Made by a program: the position numbers and the translations under genes. DNA of 64,000 nt. It comes from Paraspadella gotoi (taxonomy: Eukaryota > Chaetognatha). The stretch spans positions 24,423,447 to 24,487,446 of the forward strand of contig CM119263.1 of NCBI GenBank assembly GCA_051294375.1, read 5' to 3'. Under the pieces are notes generated by a model, which saw nothing but the letters and a program-made list of their open reading frames with translations, had not been told where the DNA came from and did not search any database. Below are positions 12,107 to 23,729 of this stretch, in pieces (the first letter of the stretch is position 1; each line of letters opens with the position of its first letter).

Positions 12107-13327
12107 AAAGGACAGGAAGAAAAAAGAGTATGTGGAGAAAGTTGATAGCCTTTTTATGCGTATTAATTGTTTAGTTTCGTATTAGATCAGATAGAATCAT
12201 TTGTTTCGTTGAATATCTGAATTTACTCTTCCCGCGATCAGCTGTTGCAAGAGCTAAAGACGGAGCGTGGTTTTCAGTTTTATCTTTCACAATGTATTTT
12301 TACTCTCAATTAAAACGTGGTGTAAAAATGAAAAGGAAAATACTTGTAAATAATGTTTTTGTACTACTTTACTGGGCAATGTTTTATATCTCGTATTCGG
12401 AACCCAAATTGAAGGTTGTTTACATTGGATTTTATAATTGAATTGTACTATAGGTTAATATGTTACTTACAAGTTTAAGGTTATACTAATTTAGATGTTA
12501 TTTTTGTAGTTATTAACTCACCTCCCTTTTGCTCCATTACTTGACTCCTTCTTGCTACGATGTTCGTTCTATCATTGCTTAGCCATGGAAATATTTGTAT
12601 GAGATAATTGTATTACTTCATATAATGTGGTTTATATTTCTGCTTATTAATTGGTTCTAGAGGATAGTAGGTTATAGGGTAAGGTGGTTTTACAATGTTA
12701 GAACTGTTTTGGGTTTCCAAAGATACTTGTTTGAGAGTCGTTGAACAACGGATTTTGAATTCAATTTAATCTAGGGCAGCAATTTAGGGCATCTAGAAGA
12801 AATAGAGAATGAAACTTAGGATTGTTTATTTGCGATAATCTCGATTATCTAGGTCGAGCGTTAAGAGGCTTCAGTATGAATTGCTGAGAAGCCGATATAT
12901 AACTGGCGTTGATCCCATGGCCTTCACTCTCAAAACACAAAGGTCAGGAAGAGGATGGCGGAGTGAGAGCATCTTTTTATTACATTTCCTTGCAAGAGTT
13001 CAAAAAGCTATTCTAAAATGAAGTTTTAGTTCGATGTCTTTGACATAAAACCGTGTGCGGATGATTTTCACGAATCTTCTGTTTATCCTCGAGCGTTCGT
13101 TCTCTTCACTTTTCTTCCCCATTCGTTTTAGTCGAAGACTTTCCCTCGCCCAAAGGTCACCTGGTTGTTGTGATAGTGGTTATTGGTTAACGGTAAGTGG
13201 TGATTTTATCGAACTTCCATCTCTTTTCTGGGCTTCATTTTCCATTTTATTCCATCATCAACCTCGACCATCTCAGTTTTACTTTCACCGCTCCGCTTTA
13301 ACATTCGACCTCCTCCACCTTGTCTCG

Positions 13328-13332
<5 letters not shown>

Positions 13333-13420
<88 letters not shown>
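13333..13420. repeat. (CT)n microsatellite
   Basis: Pure TC repeat of about 88 bases with no visible interruption. Confidence 0.95.
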
Positions 13421-13422
<2 letters not shown>

Positions 13423-13590
13423 TAAGGATTTTCGTGTTGGCGTTTTTTTTTGTTGCCATTTTCGTTGTTCAAAACAAGTCGTTCGGTTCGAAGGATAGTT
13501 TCTTCTCGACTGAGCATCGATGTCAAAAGATGAACCGTGAAGCTGTGACCCGATCGCTTTGTGCTCGCAATTGATCTTACTATGTTCTTA

Positions 13591-13778
13591 CCTTATCGCA
13601 GAGCGCAGTGTCCTGATGGCAGGGTGCATTGCCCTGATCACAGGGCGCACAGAGCTGATCGCAAAGCGCAATGCCCTAATCGAAGAACGTGTAATCCTTA
13701 TCACCGGGCACACTGTCCTGATCGCACAAGCGTACTGTTGTAATCGCAGGGTACAGTGTCCTTATCGCAAGCCGTCGC
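13591..13778 (+). repeat. degenerate 21-bp minisatellite (about 9 units)
   Basis: The array reads as 21-base units of the form CCTGATCGCAGGGCGCAnTGT. Successive units start CCTTATCGCAGAGCG, CCTGATGGCAGGGTG, CCTGATCACAGGGCG, GCTGATCGCAAAGCG, CCTAATCGAAGAACG, CCTTATCACCGGGCA and CCTGATCGCACAAGC. Units differ at 4-8 positions, so the array is old. The period is a multiple of three, so one frame stays open and reads as a seven-residue repeat around ALIxxR. Confidence 0.85.
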
Positions 13779-14307
13779 GACCTAACAGCATCGCCTGCTA
13801 CAACAAGCAATCAATGGGAAGACGCATTTTTCATGTCATCCCTTATGTCGAAGACAAATGCTTTACCAATCGCTACCAATCTGGCGGAACGTAGTTGTTA
13901 TTCTCTCTACCGCACGGCACGGCGGCACGCAGCAACCTGCACGCATTGACGCTATAAGCCGAAAGAACTCCGATACTTTCTCAGCTTCTCAAAGGGATTT
14001 AATTACCAAGAAAAGAAATTGGAGATTTTTTTTTTATTTTCTTCCCATTTTCTCTGCATCGAGTCGGAGTTTGTTTGAACTCTGGAAAAAGCTTTCGTGT
14101 TGCCTTTTAATTCTGCCGGAGAAATAAAAAATTCGGTATTTCTTCGTTGGAGCGCCACGAATTTCGAATGAGAATGGGCGAATATTATATTTTATTATAA
14201 ATATAAAATTTAAATTTTTTAAATAATTTTAAAAAATATTTTTTTTACATTCTGAATATTTTTGTCAAGACAACATTATTGTTTTATAATTTAAGTTAGA
14301 TTTAAGT

Positions 14308-14310
<3 letters not shown>

Positions 14311-14347
<37 letters not shown>

Positions 14348-14350
14348 TCC
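14311..14350. repeat. (CT)n microsatellite
   Basis: Short CT tract with one GT interruption in AT-rich DNA. Confidence 0.9.
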
Positions 14351-16009
14351 CTAACTTATGTCTCTAAAAAATTGTGAATGTCAAAACGCTGAAGAAGACT
14401 CGAAAACAGAGTCAAAACATGCCCGTTCTATTAAATAAAAAAATCGTTGTACTACCTAACAAAAATAAACTTTTTGTTCTTTGCTAATCCCTAAAACAAC
14501 GAAAAGAGAGAAATTAACACAAAATAAATAATTTAAGTTTAATCTTTTTAATGGTAGTAAGGTTTTTAAAAAAATTAAATAAAAAAAATTTATATAAATT
14601 ATAATAAAATATTTTAGATTATTCATTTTAAAATTATATCCTATTTTCTTTTAATTTACTTCTGTTTTTTTTTATCACTTTAAATTAAGTTTTTAATTTT
14701 TTTATTATAATATTTTATATTACAATTTGTATATACTTAATTATCCCTTATCATACAGGCGCTTGACGGATGAAAAGCGCTAAAAAAATTTTTTTCTGCT
14801 TTCGTCCCACCGTTTTTTTCTCTTTGCTTCCATTCCGAGCCGTAAACTCGAAACGCAGTAAATTTTTTTTTCAACCCGTAATTTTTCTCCCGTCCATTTT
14901 TTTCTTTTTTTTTTTTATATCCAACTATTTGTTTTTTCTTTTATTTATGTGATTTTTTTTTATGGGAGAACCTCGAGCCATCGAAAGACGAAGGTAATCA
15001 AGCAGCTTGATGGAAAAGAAGGAGAAAACTCGCCTCAGACTCTGGAGGCAGCAAAACCGATAGGAAAATATATTAATTGCAAAGCCTGTGGCTTAGAAGA
15101 CGAGGAAGAGGAAGAGGAGGAGGAGGAAGAAGGAAGAAAAGAAGAAGAGGTCAGGAGAGAGAGTCTTTTTTCTTCATCAACGATTCAGATTTAAGAATAT
15201 AGAATGTTAAATATTCATGTTCAAAACGAAGGAAGAGCCAGGATTCGAAACGTTAACCTTGAAATTGCGGGTCGAATGGCTTCACGTTCGAGGGAGTAAG
15301 CGAAGGGAGAAATAAACCCTTCGATGGGATAACATTTTTTTTTTTTGGCCCCTAAAAGTTGGCTCATGTCTTGGACGGAGGCAGGCTGGGCCCTTCCTTC
15401 GCTTAGAATTTCCATTCACAAGGTCTATCTTCAATTCGAGACTCTCTCTCTCTCTCTCTCTCCTTCTCTCTCGTCTCATCTCGTTCTCTCTCTCTCACTC
15501 TCTGGCCTCCAATTTATTTCATGGAGAACAATTCCTGGATTTATCGTCGACTCTCTTCGTCCTGACGCGTTGTTCCAGACGTCGGGCGGAAGGCGCAGAC
15601 TGTACCGGAGGGCAGGGCCCCGTCCCGGGAATAATGAATGCGCGGCAGGCGCCTCGGTCGTTACGGAGACGGAATTACATCCTGGCCTGGACCCAGAGAC
15701 GTCCTTGCATCCGGGAACTGAAGAGAGAAGCCATCTTCATTCTCGAGAGAGAGAAGGAAAAAAAAACAGCAACGGACTATCGGGGTTTTTGTTTTTTGTT
15801 TTTTTTTTTTCCTTCGTGTTTGTTTTCATTTTCTCGCACCAGTCTTTTTACCTTGAGATGCGGGATAGCCTCTCTCTCTCTCCCTCTCTCTCTCTCTGTC
15901 TCTCTCTTTCGCCTCTTCTCAATTATTCAGATTCCTGGGGACGTAACATTGTCGTTCCCTCAGGGACTGATAACCTAAAAAAGAGCGAGGACGAAATGAA
16001 AATAAAAGT

Positions 16010-16137
<128 letters not shown>

Positions 16138-16706
16138 CGAGCTCAGGCGCCAGGCACTCACCATTCCGTGCAAACGCTTCAGGTGAAACTTCGCTTTAAA
16201 AAAAGAGACACAAAAGGTTCGTTTAAGCGTTGGCCCGCGGGGGAAAGGGATGGGAGAAGGGGATTCTCGTTCAACGTTGCTCTGTCTTTTCAAATCAATA
16301 TTTGCTATGTTTTACTATGTTGTTAATTCGTCCAGGGAAATCGGAAACAGTTAGGTACCTGGCCGATTTTTACGATGCATCGACGATAAATTATTGACAT
16401 TTTATTGTCTCTCTCGTTTATTCGAAAGTGAAATCCATTCGGATAGTATCACACACCTGCGGTGCATGCGTCACAAATCGTTAAAACGCAAGAACGGAGG
16501 AAGACGCATCTTGGATTCTCTTTCGCCACCGAAAATCCTCAAGAGTTCTTTAATTTTTAAAGGGCGACCGTCGACCGAGTTAACAAAGTCGACCACTGGC
16601 GACGACAAACGGGGAAAAGCGGCGAAAAAACAAATTGGCAAAGCGAATGTCGTTGGGGACTTGGGAGAGGATGCAACGAAAAAGAGAGGAATCAGATGAG
16701 GAGGAA

Positions 16707-16781
<75 letters not shown>

Positions 16782-17107
16782 AGGAAAAGAAAAACGTAAA
16801 AAAAAGAAGATTTAGATTCTCCCTCTCTTCTCATCTTTCGGATACAAAACAAAAAGGTCAACGTCGTAAGTCTTCATAACAAGGAAAAAAGGATATGAGA
16901 GGAAAGAGGGAATGAGACTCTCGAAACAGGTTCAAAGGTCAGATCGAAACAAGTTACCTTTAGAAACGTTTCGTTCCTCTCAATTTGAGAACCCTGAGTT
17001 TGTTGATGACTCGAAGTTGAAAAAAACTCGGACTGGCAATAAAAAAAAGGGGCTAGAAAATAAAAACGTGAAAGATAGAGAGCGAGTGTGTGATTAAGTG
17101 AGAACAG

Positions 17108-17145
<38 letters not shown>

Positions 17146-17161
17146 NNNNNNNNNNNNNNNN
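17146..17161. other. assembly gap (16 N)
   Basis: A run of N at the end of a GA tract. The assembler probably failed inside the microsatellite. Confidence 0.99.
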
Positions 17162-17367
17162 GTTTTTTTTCGCTTTGACTTCGTTCGTTTTTTTCGTTTC
17201 GTTATCATCGCCGACATAAGTTTCTGTCGTCGTTGTTGTTCCAGTCTTCTCCACCGTTTTTTGGTTATTTTTTTAAAAAATTTTATTTTAATAATCAGTG
17301 GTTCTTACCTCCTTTCTTCAAACTTTTGCGATATGAATCCAGAAGGTTTCTTGAAAAAAAAAAGTGG

Positions 17368-17450
17368 AGAAAAACCAGGGTTTGAACCCGGCATCCGTTC
17401 ACTCCCAAAGACTTTAAACTTACTTCAACCCAACCCTTATCCTCGTCACA
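17368..17450 (-). repeat. tRNA-like (SINE-type) fragment with Pol III B-box
   Basis: On the minus strand the sequence GGGTTCAAACCCTGG contains a perfect tRNA B-box (GGTTCAAACCC). A related segment near 15235-15300 (minus strand) reads GTTTCGAATCCTGGCTCTTCC. Both share the form TTCRAAYCCTGGYTYTTC. No cloverleaf can be folded by eye and no A-box is clear, so these look like SINE or decayed tRNA remnants, not tRNA genes. Confidence 0.35.
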
Positions 17451-18281
17451 GCCCATTGCCCCGACGGTCGTCGACTTTCATCGTCGTGGATTTCGAAGTT
17501 CTTACGATCTTCCACCGTCGTTATAAAGGTTCAAGGATTTTTTCAATGGGTTGTTTACGTTACGAGGGAACCCGGTTATTGCGACGGGATAACAATGGGG
17601 ACGCGATCTCGGTCGAGGTTTTAACTTGGGGAGGGGGGGGCTAGTAGGGGGGGGGAGTGGAGGGGAGCGTGGAGCGCGAGATGGGGCTGTTGTGAGCGAA
17701 AGTATTAGACGGTTCGGCGATAATGTTCCAGGTGCCGTCTAACGGATAACAATTGACTTTTAGCGAGACGACACAACGCGACGCGCGACAGACCGCGGAA
17801 TGAAACGATACGATACGTCATCTCCGATGAATCATACTTGGAAATGTCTTTATGGGAGCCCCGTTTTCAATAATGAAAAAACCCTTAAATTGAAGAGAAA
17901 TTTTTATTTGGCTTTAAAAATTTACTTGTTTCAAATGCTGTTGGTTACACACACATGTAAGGGCAAAATAAATAATTCAAAACTCATGTTACAAAGCCTT
18001 GAAGGATGATGACACAGGAGTAGCAGTCGGATGTACCGTTCTTGGGAACTCGCACAATAATTGAGTATTTTATTTTAAAATAAAAAAAATATTTTTATTT
18101 TTATTACGGGCATAAAATAGATAAAAAAAAAACAAATCAGCCAACCTCCAAGCACCGCGACGATTCCCGGCACAGATTAGTTGAGATTGAAAAAGAGAAA
18201 ACAGAAAAGAATGCTGTTATTGATAATTCGCCCGCGGGGCTCGATTGTAATCTACTTCCCCCCCCCCTCTCCCTCTGCCAG

Positions 18282-21200
18282 GACGAAGCAGCCGGAGATC
18301 ATCCGACGGTCGATACGCGGCCGCCGATCGGACCGCCGGCGACCGGGCGGCGGAACCCAAGAAAAAGGCGCAGATGGTCGACATGGGAACGCAGGTGCGA
18401 TCGTCGCGCCGCCACCGTCTGCGGGAACACGGGAAAAGAAAGGAGCGCGCCGACGCGGCCAGGAAAAACAAAGGAGCATCGGCGACGATCGAGGAAGAGA
18501 CGAAGACTCGTCGAGGATCCGACGGCGACGAAGGCGAAGCGTCGACGACGAAGACGGCGAAGGACGCCAAGGAGGCCACCTACGCCAAAGTCGTCAAGAA
18601 GAGGAGCAGAAACTCCGCCGCCGCCGGAACCGACGCGTCGGCGACTCTGGCGGCGTCGACGGCCGCCGGGGAAAACGGAAACGACAACAACAACCACCGA
18701 CGCGGCGACAACAACGACAACCACCTCATTACCGAGAAAAGGTAACGACACCGACGTCGACGACGACTCGAGAGACTGTTAAAGGCGAAAGGGAAAAAAA
18801 ATGGCGCGTCGGCGGAATAATGACAAATTGGATTTTTGTTTGACAATTAGCGGGTAACGACAAGCGGTAGCGAGGAAAAAAAATGGGGGGTGAGTTGTTT
18901 TGAGGGGGGGGAAGGGGGGGTAGAGCTGACGTCGGGGGAGAAAGTTTGAGGAATGAGCAAGCTCACCGAGCGTGAAAAACGGAAGGTGAAAAATATGGGA
19001 AAAGAAGGAAAGAAGTGTGGTGGTAAAACTTAAAGTCGCCTCGTCACTGGTCGAGCTTGCTAAATCATCTTGTTCCTGGGTTTATATCCCGTTATGTGAC
19101 AGATCCGGTTTAACCAACCCAGTAAAGGGAGGCGATCATTGAGGTTCCGCAGCTCATACGCCAGTTTGTGAGATATCCCGTTGCGAGGCTGCCATTTTCA
19201 GGTTGGGGGTAAACATGTGAGAGAAACGATTAAATACGAAGGGATTTAACGAAAATAAAGTATAAAAACCCAGGAGGCGAGAATGAGATAAAAAGAGAGT
19301 CGAAGGCGAGGAAAGTGTGGGAACGAGCGAAGTGGAAGGCGGGAAAAAAATAGAGAAATGAAGGCAAAGCCGGTGGAAAGAAAGACTGAATGTGATTGAA
19401 GAATAAAGACTCGCTGCGATTGTATAAAGGTAATTGAACTATCAGATGGGAATTTAAGATTATATGGATACAATAAAGAGAAAACATCTCGATCTTGATA
19501 CAGTTGAAGTTGTGCCATGATTGTGTAAAAAAAAGAAAAAGGTATAGAAACATAGTAAAAAATAGAGAAGACTTAGTGTTTATAAAAAATACGAAGAGAA
19601 CTGTTAACAGAAAAGCAATCGCCGCAAAATAAGAAACTCGTTTTTACAATGTTTGCCAAGAGAAAATATAACCTCGGGATAACAGTCTTCGTCCTCATCC
19701 ACCCCAAACCATTAGGGAATAATAATAATAAAAATAATAATAATTTCTCTCTCTCTCTCTCTCTCTCTGTGTCGAAAAAGCGTAAGACTCGTTCTCAAGG
19801 TTTCTCTGCGCAGTTGGAATCATGTTTGCGAGAACGAAGAGAAATAAATCTCCGAATTTAACCCGCGCGCGAACCTTCCTCTCTCTCTCTCGCCAAAGGC
19901 GGGAAACGCCCACCGTTACGCCCGAGGATATAACCCCATTGACCCGTCGCTCCTCCCGTTTTTTCTCTTATCCCTTCCCGATCCCCATTTCCCCCCAACC
20001 CCTTCCACATCCCAAGGTTCAGCGAACCGACCCTTTCCAAGAAATCCACCAACGAACTGAAGAGAGAGGGAAAGACGGAGCCCGACTTGTCGGCCGAACG
20101 AAAACTGACGCCGGGGACGCCGACGACGACCACGACGACGAGATCGGCCAAGTCCTGCGCCGGTTCGTCGTCCGTCGACCAAATGAATGTCGTCGAATAT
20201 TTCAAGAACCTCGAGAATCAAATCAACCCCTCGTCCAGTCTCAACCGATTCCGGGCGCCGTTCGCGCTTGAGTCTAAGCGGGGACGCCGGGACGTCGGGT
20301 CCGAGAGCGGCGGCGCCGCCATGCCCACAACGGCGTCGGACCCCGTCATCAACGACCTCGCCGACGAGCTCGACGACGAAGAGGACGTCCTGACGTCGTC
20401 GGGCATCTTGACGTCCGTCGTGACGTCGGTGGAGGCGGAGTTGACGAAGATGGCGACGATGGAGTTGGAGGAGATGAGGGAGACGGCCATCTTGGATTCG
20501 CCGAGAGACTCCGACTCGGTCTCGTCGGGAGGATCCTTTTCCAATTATATGAAGGTGAGATGGAGGCATGAAGATAGCGAGCGAGGAAAGAAAATGAGAT
20601 TGTGAGTGGGCGGGAACAGAAAAGAAAGAGACGGGAAAAGTAAAGATAGGATTAGCGTTTCTTATTTATAAAAATATCAGGATTAGGAAATTTATATCAC
20701 AAGTTTGAGCACTGTCGCGTCTGCCGGCGATAATTATTTTAATCAGTTAATCTGCTAACAAGTCACAAATATAATATCATATCATTTTGATTCCGAACGT
20801 TATTGTACTAAATGAAGATGGATTTTTGTCTGTCTGTCTCTATCAGTCTCGATCTTTTTCTTCCTGTTTTTTCTTTCTCTTTTTCTTTTTCCTCGTGTTT
20901 TTGTTTTCATTCATAAATGAATAAACGCATTGAGGATTTATAATAAATCTTCAAGGATTTCATGAATTGAGGTCACGGATTTGCGAAGGAGGATGGCCGA
21001 CTCCAGCGGAAATTGAAATCATGAAGGACACAGGAAAATTAAAGAGAATCTTTAATCAAACTTGCATTTTTCTACATAGCTCCTCGCGCCAGGTCTACTA
21101 CTGAGGCATTTCATCGTTTCGGCTTTTAAACTAGCTAAAAACTATATGTAGGCTCAGATTGAGAAGAATCCCTCCCCCCCAGTTCGTCCTCTTTTGCATC

Positions 21201-22242
21201 CCACGGCTGCTCTTTTGTTGAAACCTGGATCATAACCATATGGCACTAAGCTAAAGTTAAAAATTTAAATCGATTCATTCTCGTTTCCGACAGAATGCGC
21301 ATGAGTTGAGACGGATTCATTTATTTACCGATCGAGGCGATAAAACGCGATGGAATAGTGAAAGAGAGAAAGGAAAAGAAAGAGAAAGATTTCCAATTTT
21401 CAAAAACGTGTTTTTTCCGACGAAAGAAACGGTGAGACAGAGAGGAAAATAATTACAAGGGAGAGAAAAGGGAAGAAAACCGATTTTTCAATCTTCATTC
21501 AAGCGAAATAACTCAAATAAGTTGTCTGGTTGTTTAGAACAAGAACTAAACCTTGAGCGTACTAATTATGTTTTCTGCTCAATGTACTACATTATAAAGT
21601 TAGATTTGCTCAATGTTCAGTGCTTTCTTGCCATATTGTCTCTCTCTCTCTCTCTCTCCCGCCTCGTCTCTCTTTCTCTCTCTCCTCGCCAACCCACTTG
21701 CCCTTTCTTCCTTGACTCTTTTCACACGTTCCTATTATATATCACATATCCTCCTTACCACATTTCCCCCACTTCCCCAGGACGCCTGCATCTCGCCCTA
21801 CGAAGGTCTCTCCCCGCGCGCCTCCATCGCCGCGACGACCGGTCGCTCCCCCACCCCTTCAACCCTTCGCGGCCTCTCCCACGGGCTTCTGCCGCCTTTC
21901 GACTGGGAGATCGACCAGCAACTGCTGGAGGCGGCCTTGTCGCCCGACGATCTCGCGGCCTTCGAGGCGAGGTTCCTGCAGCCCAAAGTGCTGGAGTCGC
22001 GGACGGCGGACGAGCTCGAACTCGGCTCTACCGCGCACCTGGCGGGAACAACGGGCAAGACTAAGGTGGTACCGACGACGACGGCTTCGAGGGCCAGGGT
22101 CGATTCGCTCGTCGACGGACCCTCGCCCTCCGTTCAAGTCAGGCGACAGGCGGTTTATCTTGCCCAAGGAGCTAACATCAGAAGTGCCACATATCCACCC
22201 AGAAAAGTGCTCCCAAAACTCATCAAGTATCCATATCAATGA
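18282..22242 (+). CDS. exons D-F (3' end) of a large low-complexity protein, identity unknown
   Basis: Three plus-strand exons, 18282-18741, 20023-20554 and 21781-22242, join in phase to a TGA stop at 22240-22242. Acceptors are ccctctgccag, cccaaggttcag and cacttccccag; donors are GAAAAG|GTAACG and ATGAAG|GTGAGA. The chosen frame of the first exon has natural codon use with G/C third positions, and its two-base overhang AG pairs with the leading C of the next exon to give ...LITEKSEPTLSKK.... In order there is a basic Lys/Arg region, Ala and Asn patches, a Thr run, an acidic Ser-rich region (VINDLADELDDEEDV) and a more ordered C-terminus (GLLPPFDWEIDQQLLEAAL). There are no membrane segments or catalytic motifs. 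It probably is the 3' part of the gene that starts at 8142, but the phase does not match directly, so a linking exon or a separate gene is possible. Confidence 0.6.
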
Positions 22243-23729
22243 TGACCGCGAGAGGCGCTCGCGAAGAAAGCGAATCGTAAAAACAAAAGACTTAGCGGTT
22301 GTTGATCTCAAGCAGGGGGTGGTCGGACTTGTTCTGATCTGATTCTCGATTTAATCGCGAAAGAATACTAACTGGTCTGGTAAAACCCCTCTTCGGCTAA
22401 TGATATTTTTTTTTGTGATTAAAATGCCCACATCCGTATTTTAACACTTAAGGTTACACACGGTTATTTTTCAAAGTAAACAACATTTTCGCTAGAGATA
22501 AAAAATGATATTTATCATCTCATATTGGTACATCCAATAATTAAATTATTAATTATGAAACTTATAATAATACTTATAAATCAACGAATCAAATATTAAC
22601 AGCAAAATCGCAGAACAGATCAGGAAAGAAACTCAGTGGCCGATTACAATTTTTTTTCCCTTGAGTGCGGATACAAGCTTACACAATTAAAAAAAAAATA
22701 TGTTATCGTTCTATTTTTCTTTTTTTCAAAGGTGCTGTTTATAGTGTTGAATTACGCGTGATCTTCATTCATATCAGTGTGTGAGTCTGAGGCTAATTTG
22801 CAGGAGGACATCAATTTTCTTCGCCGATTGTTACGTGTAAAACAAAAATTAAAAGTTGCAGTGTCCGTTTTAAAAAAGACAAATTTTTTTCTTTTTGGTT
22901 TGTGTGAAAAGTTAAAGCATAACCATTCATGATTAATGATTATTGTAGCGAAGTTTCACTTAATATTCTGTAAATTAATGTATATAATCTTTTGTAGCTG
23001 CCCAACACGGAAACCAGCGCTTCATTTGTCCAGCTGGCAGGAACTGCGAAGTAGTTCTTGGTACATTTAAAATATTTTAAATAAGTTCAACTTTGATTTC
23101 GTTTTCAATCTGTGTTGGGAAGTAAATATTACTCCTCATAGGAGCTTGATACTTATAAAATAAATTCTTTCATATACTCAAATAACAACCGAATCTCTTT
23201 TGTAAGAATTTCAAACATCAAAATAAAACTAGCTAACTTCCAACAGTGAACACGTTCAACAAGAATCCTTAGTTTAGTATTTACGCCAAAAATAGAATAG
23301 GTTGAAACTCGAACTGTTGACAATCGTCTCCCAATGTTAATCCGACTCCATCTGGCGTGCCAAGGTCGCCGTTTTAATTAGCGCTCCTCCGAGAAAGGCG
23401 GTCGTAATTAAAAGAGGACAGTAAAAAGAGAGAAAGAGAGAATCCCCTTTCCTTTTTTTTTATCGGCCGGCCCAAAGACGATTCGGAGGATGGGAAAAGA
23501 CTGGAAAGTTGCCTTTGTCTTCGTCGTCGTCGTTCATGAGCAAAATCAATGAGACGTAACAAAAAACGTGTCAAAAGACCATTTTAAGAATTGGTGCGTT
23601 TGGCCAAAGCTAAACTTCTAAGCTCTTTAAAGAAATTAAGGATTTCCCGTCAAAAAAATAAGGCTACTCGAATTGTATAGCTTTCGAACGCATGTTTGTC
23701 GCTCTGGCCCGCGCGCACAACGATAGTCT
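22243..23729. other. AT-rich intergenic region between convergent genes
   Basis: This lies between the stop of the plus-strand low-complexity gene (22242) and the stop of the minus-strand SMYD gene (23730). It is AT-rich, with no GC-rich open frame. It should hold the 3' UTRs of both genes. I see no repeat array. Confidence 0.6.
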
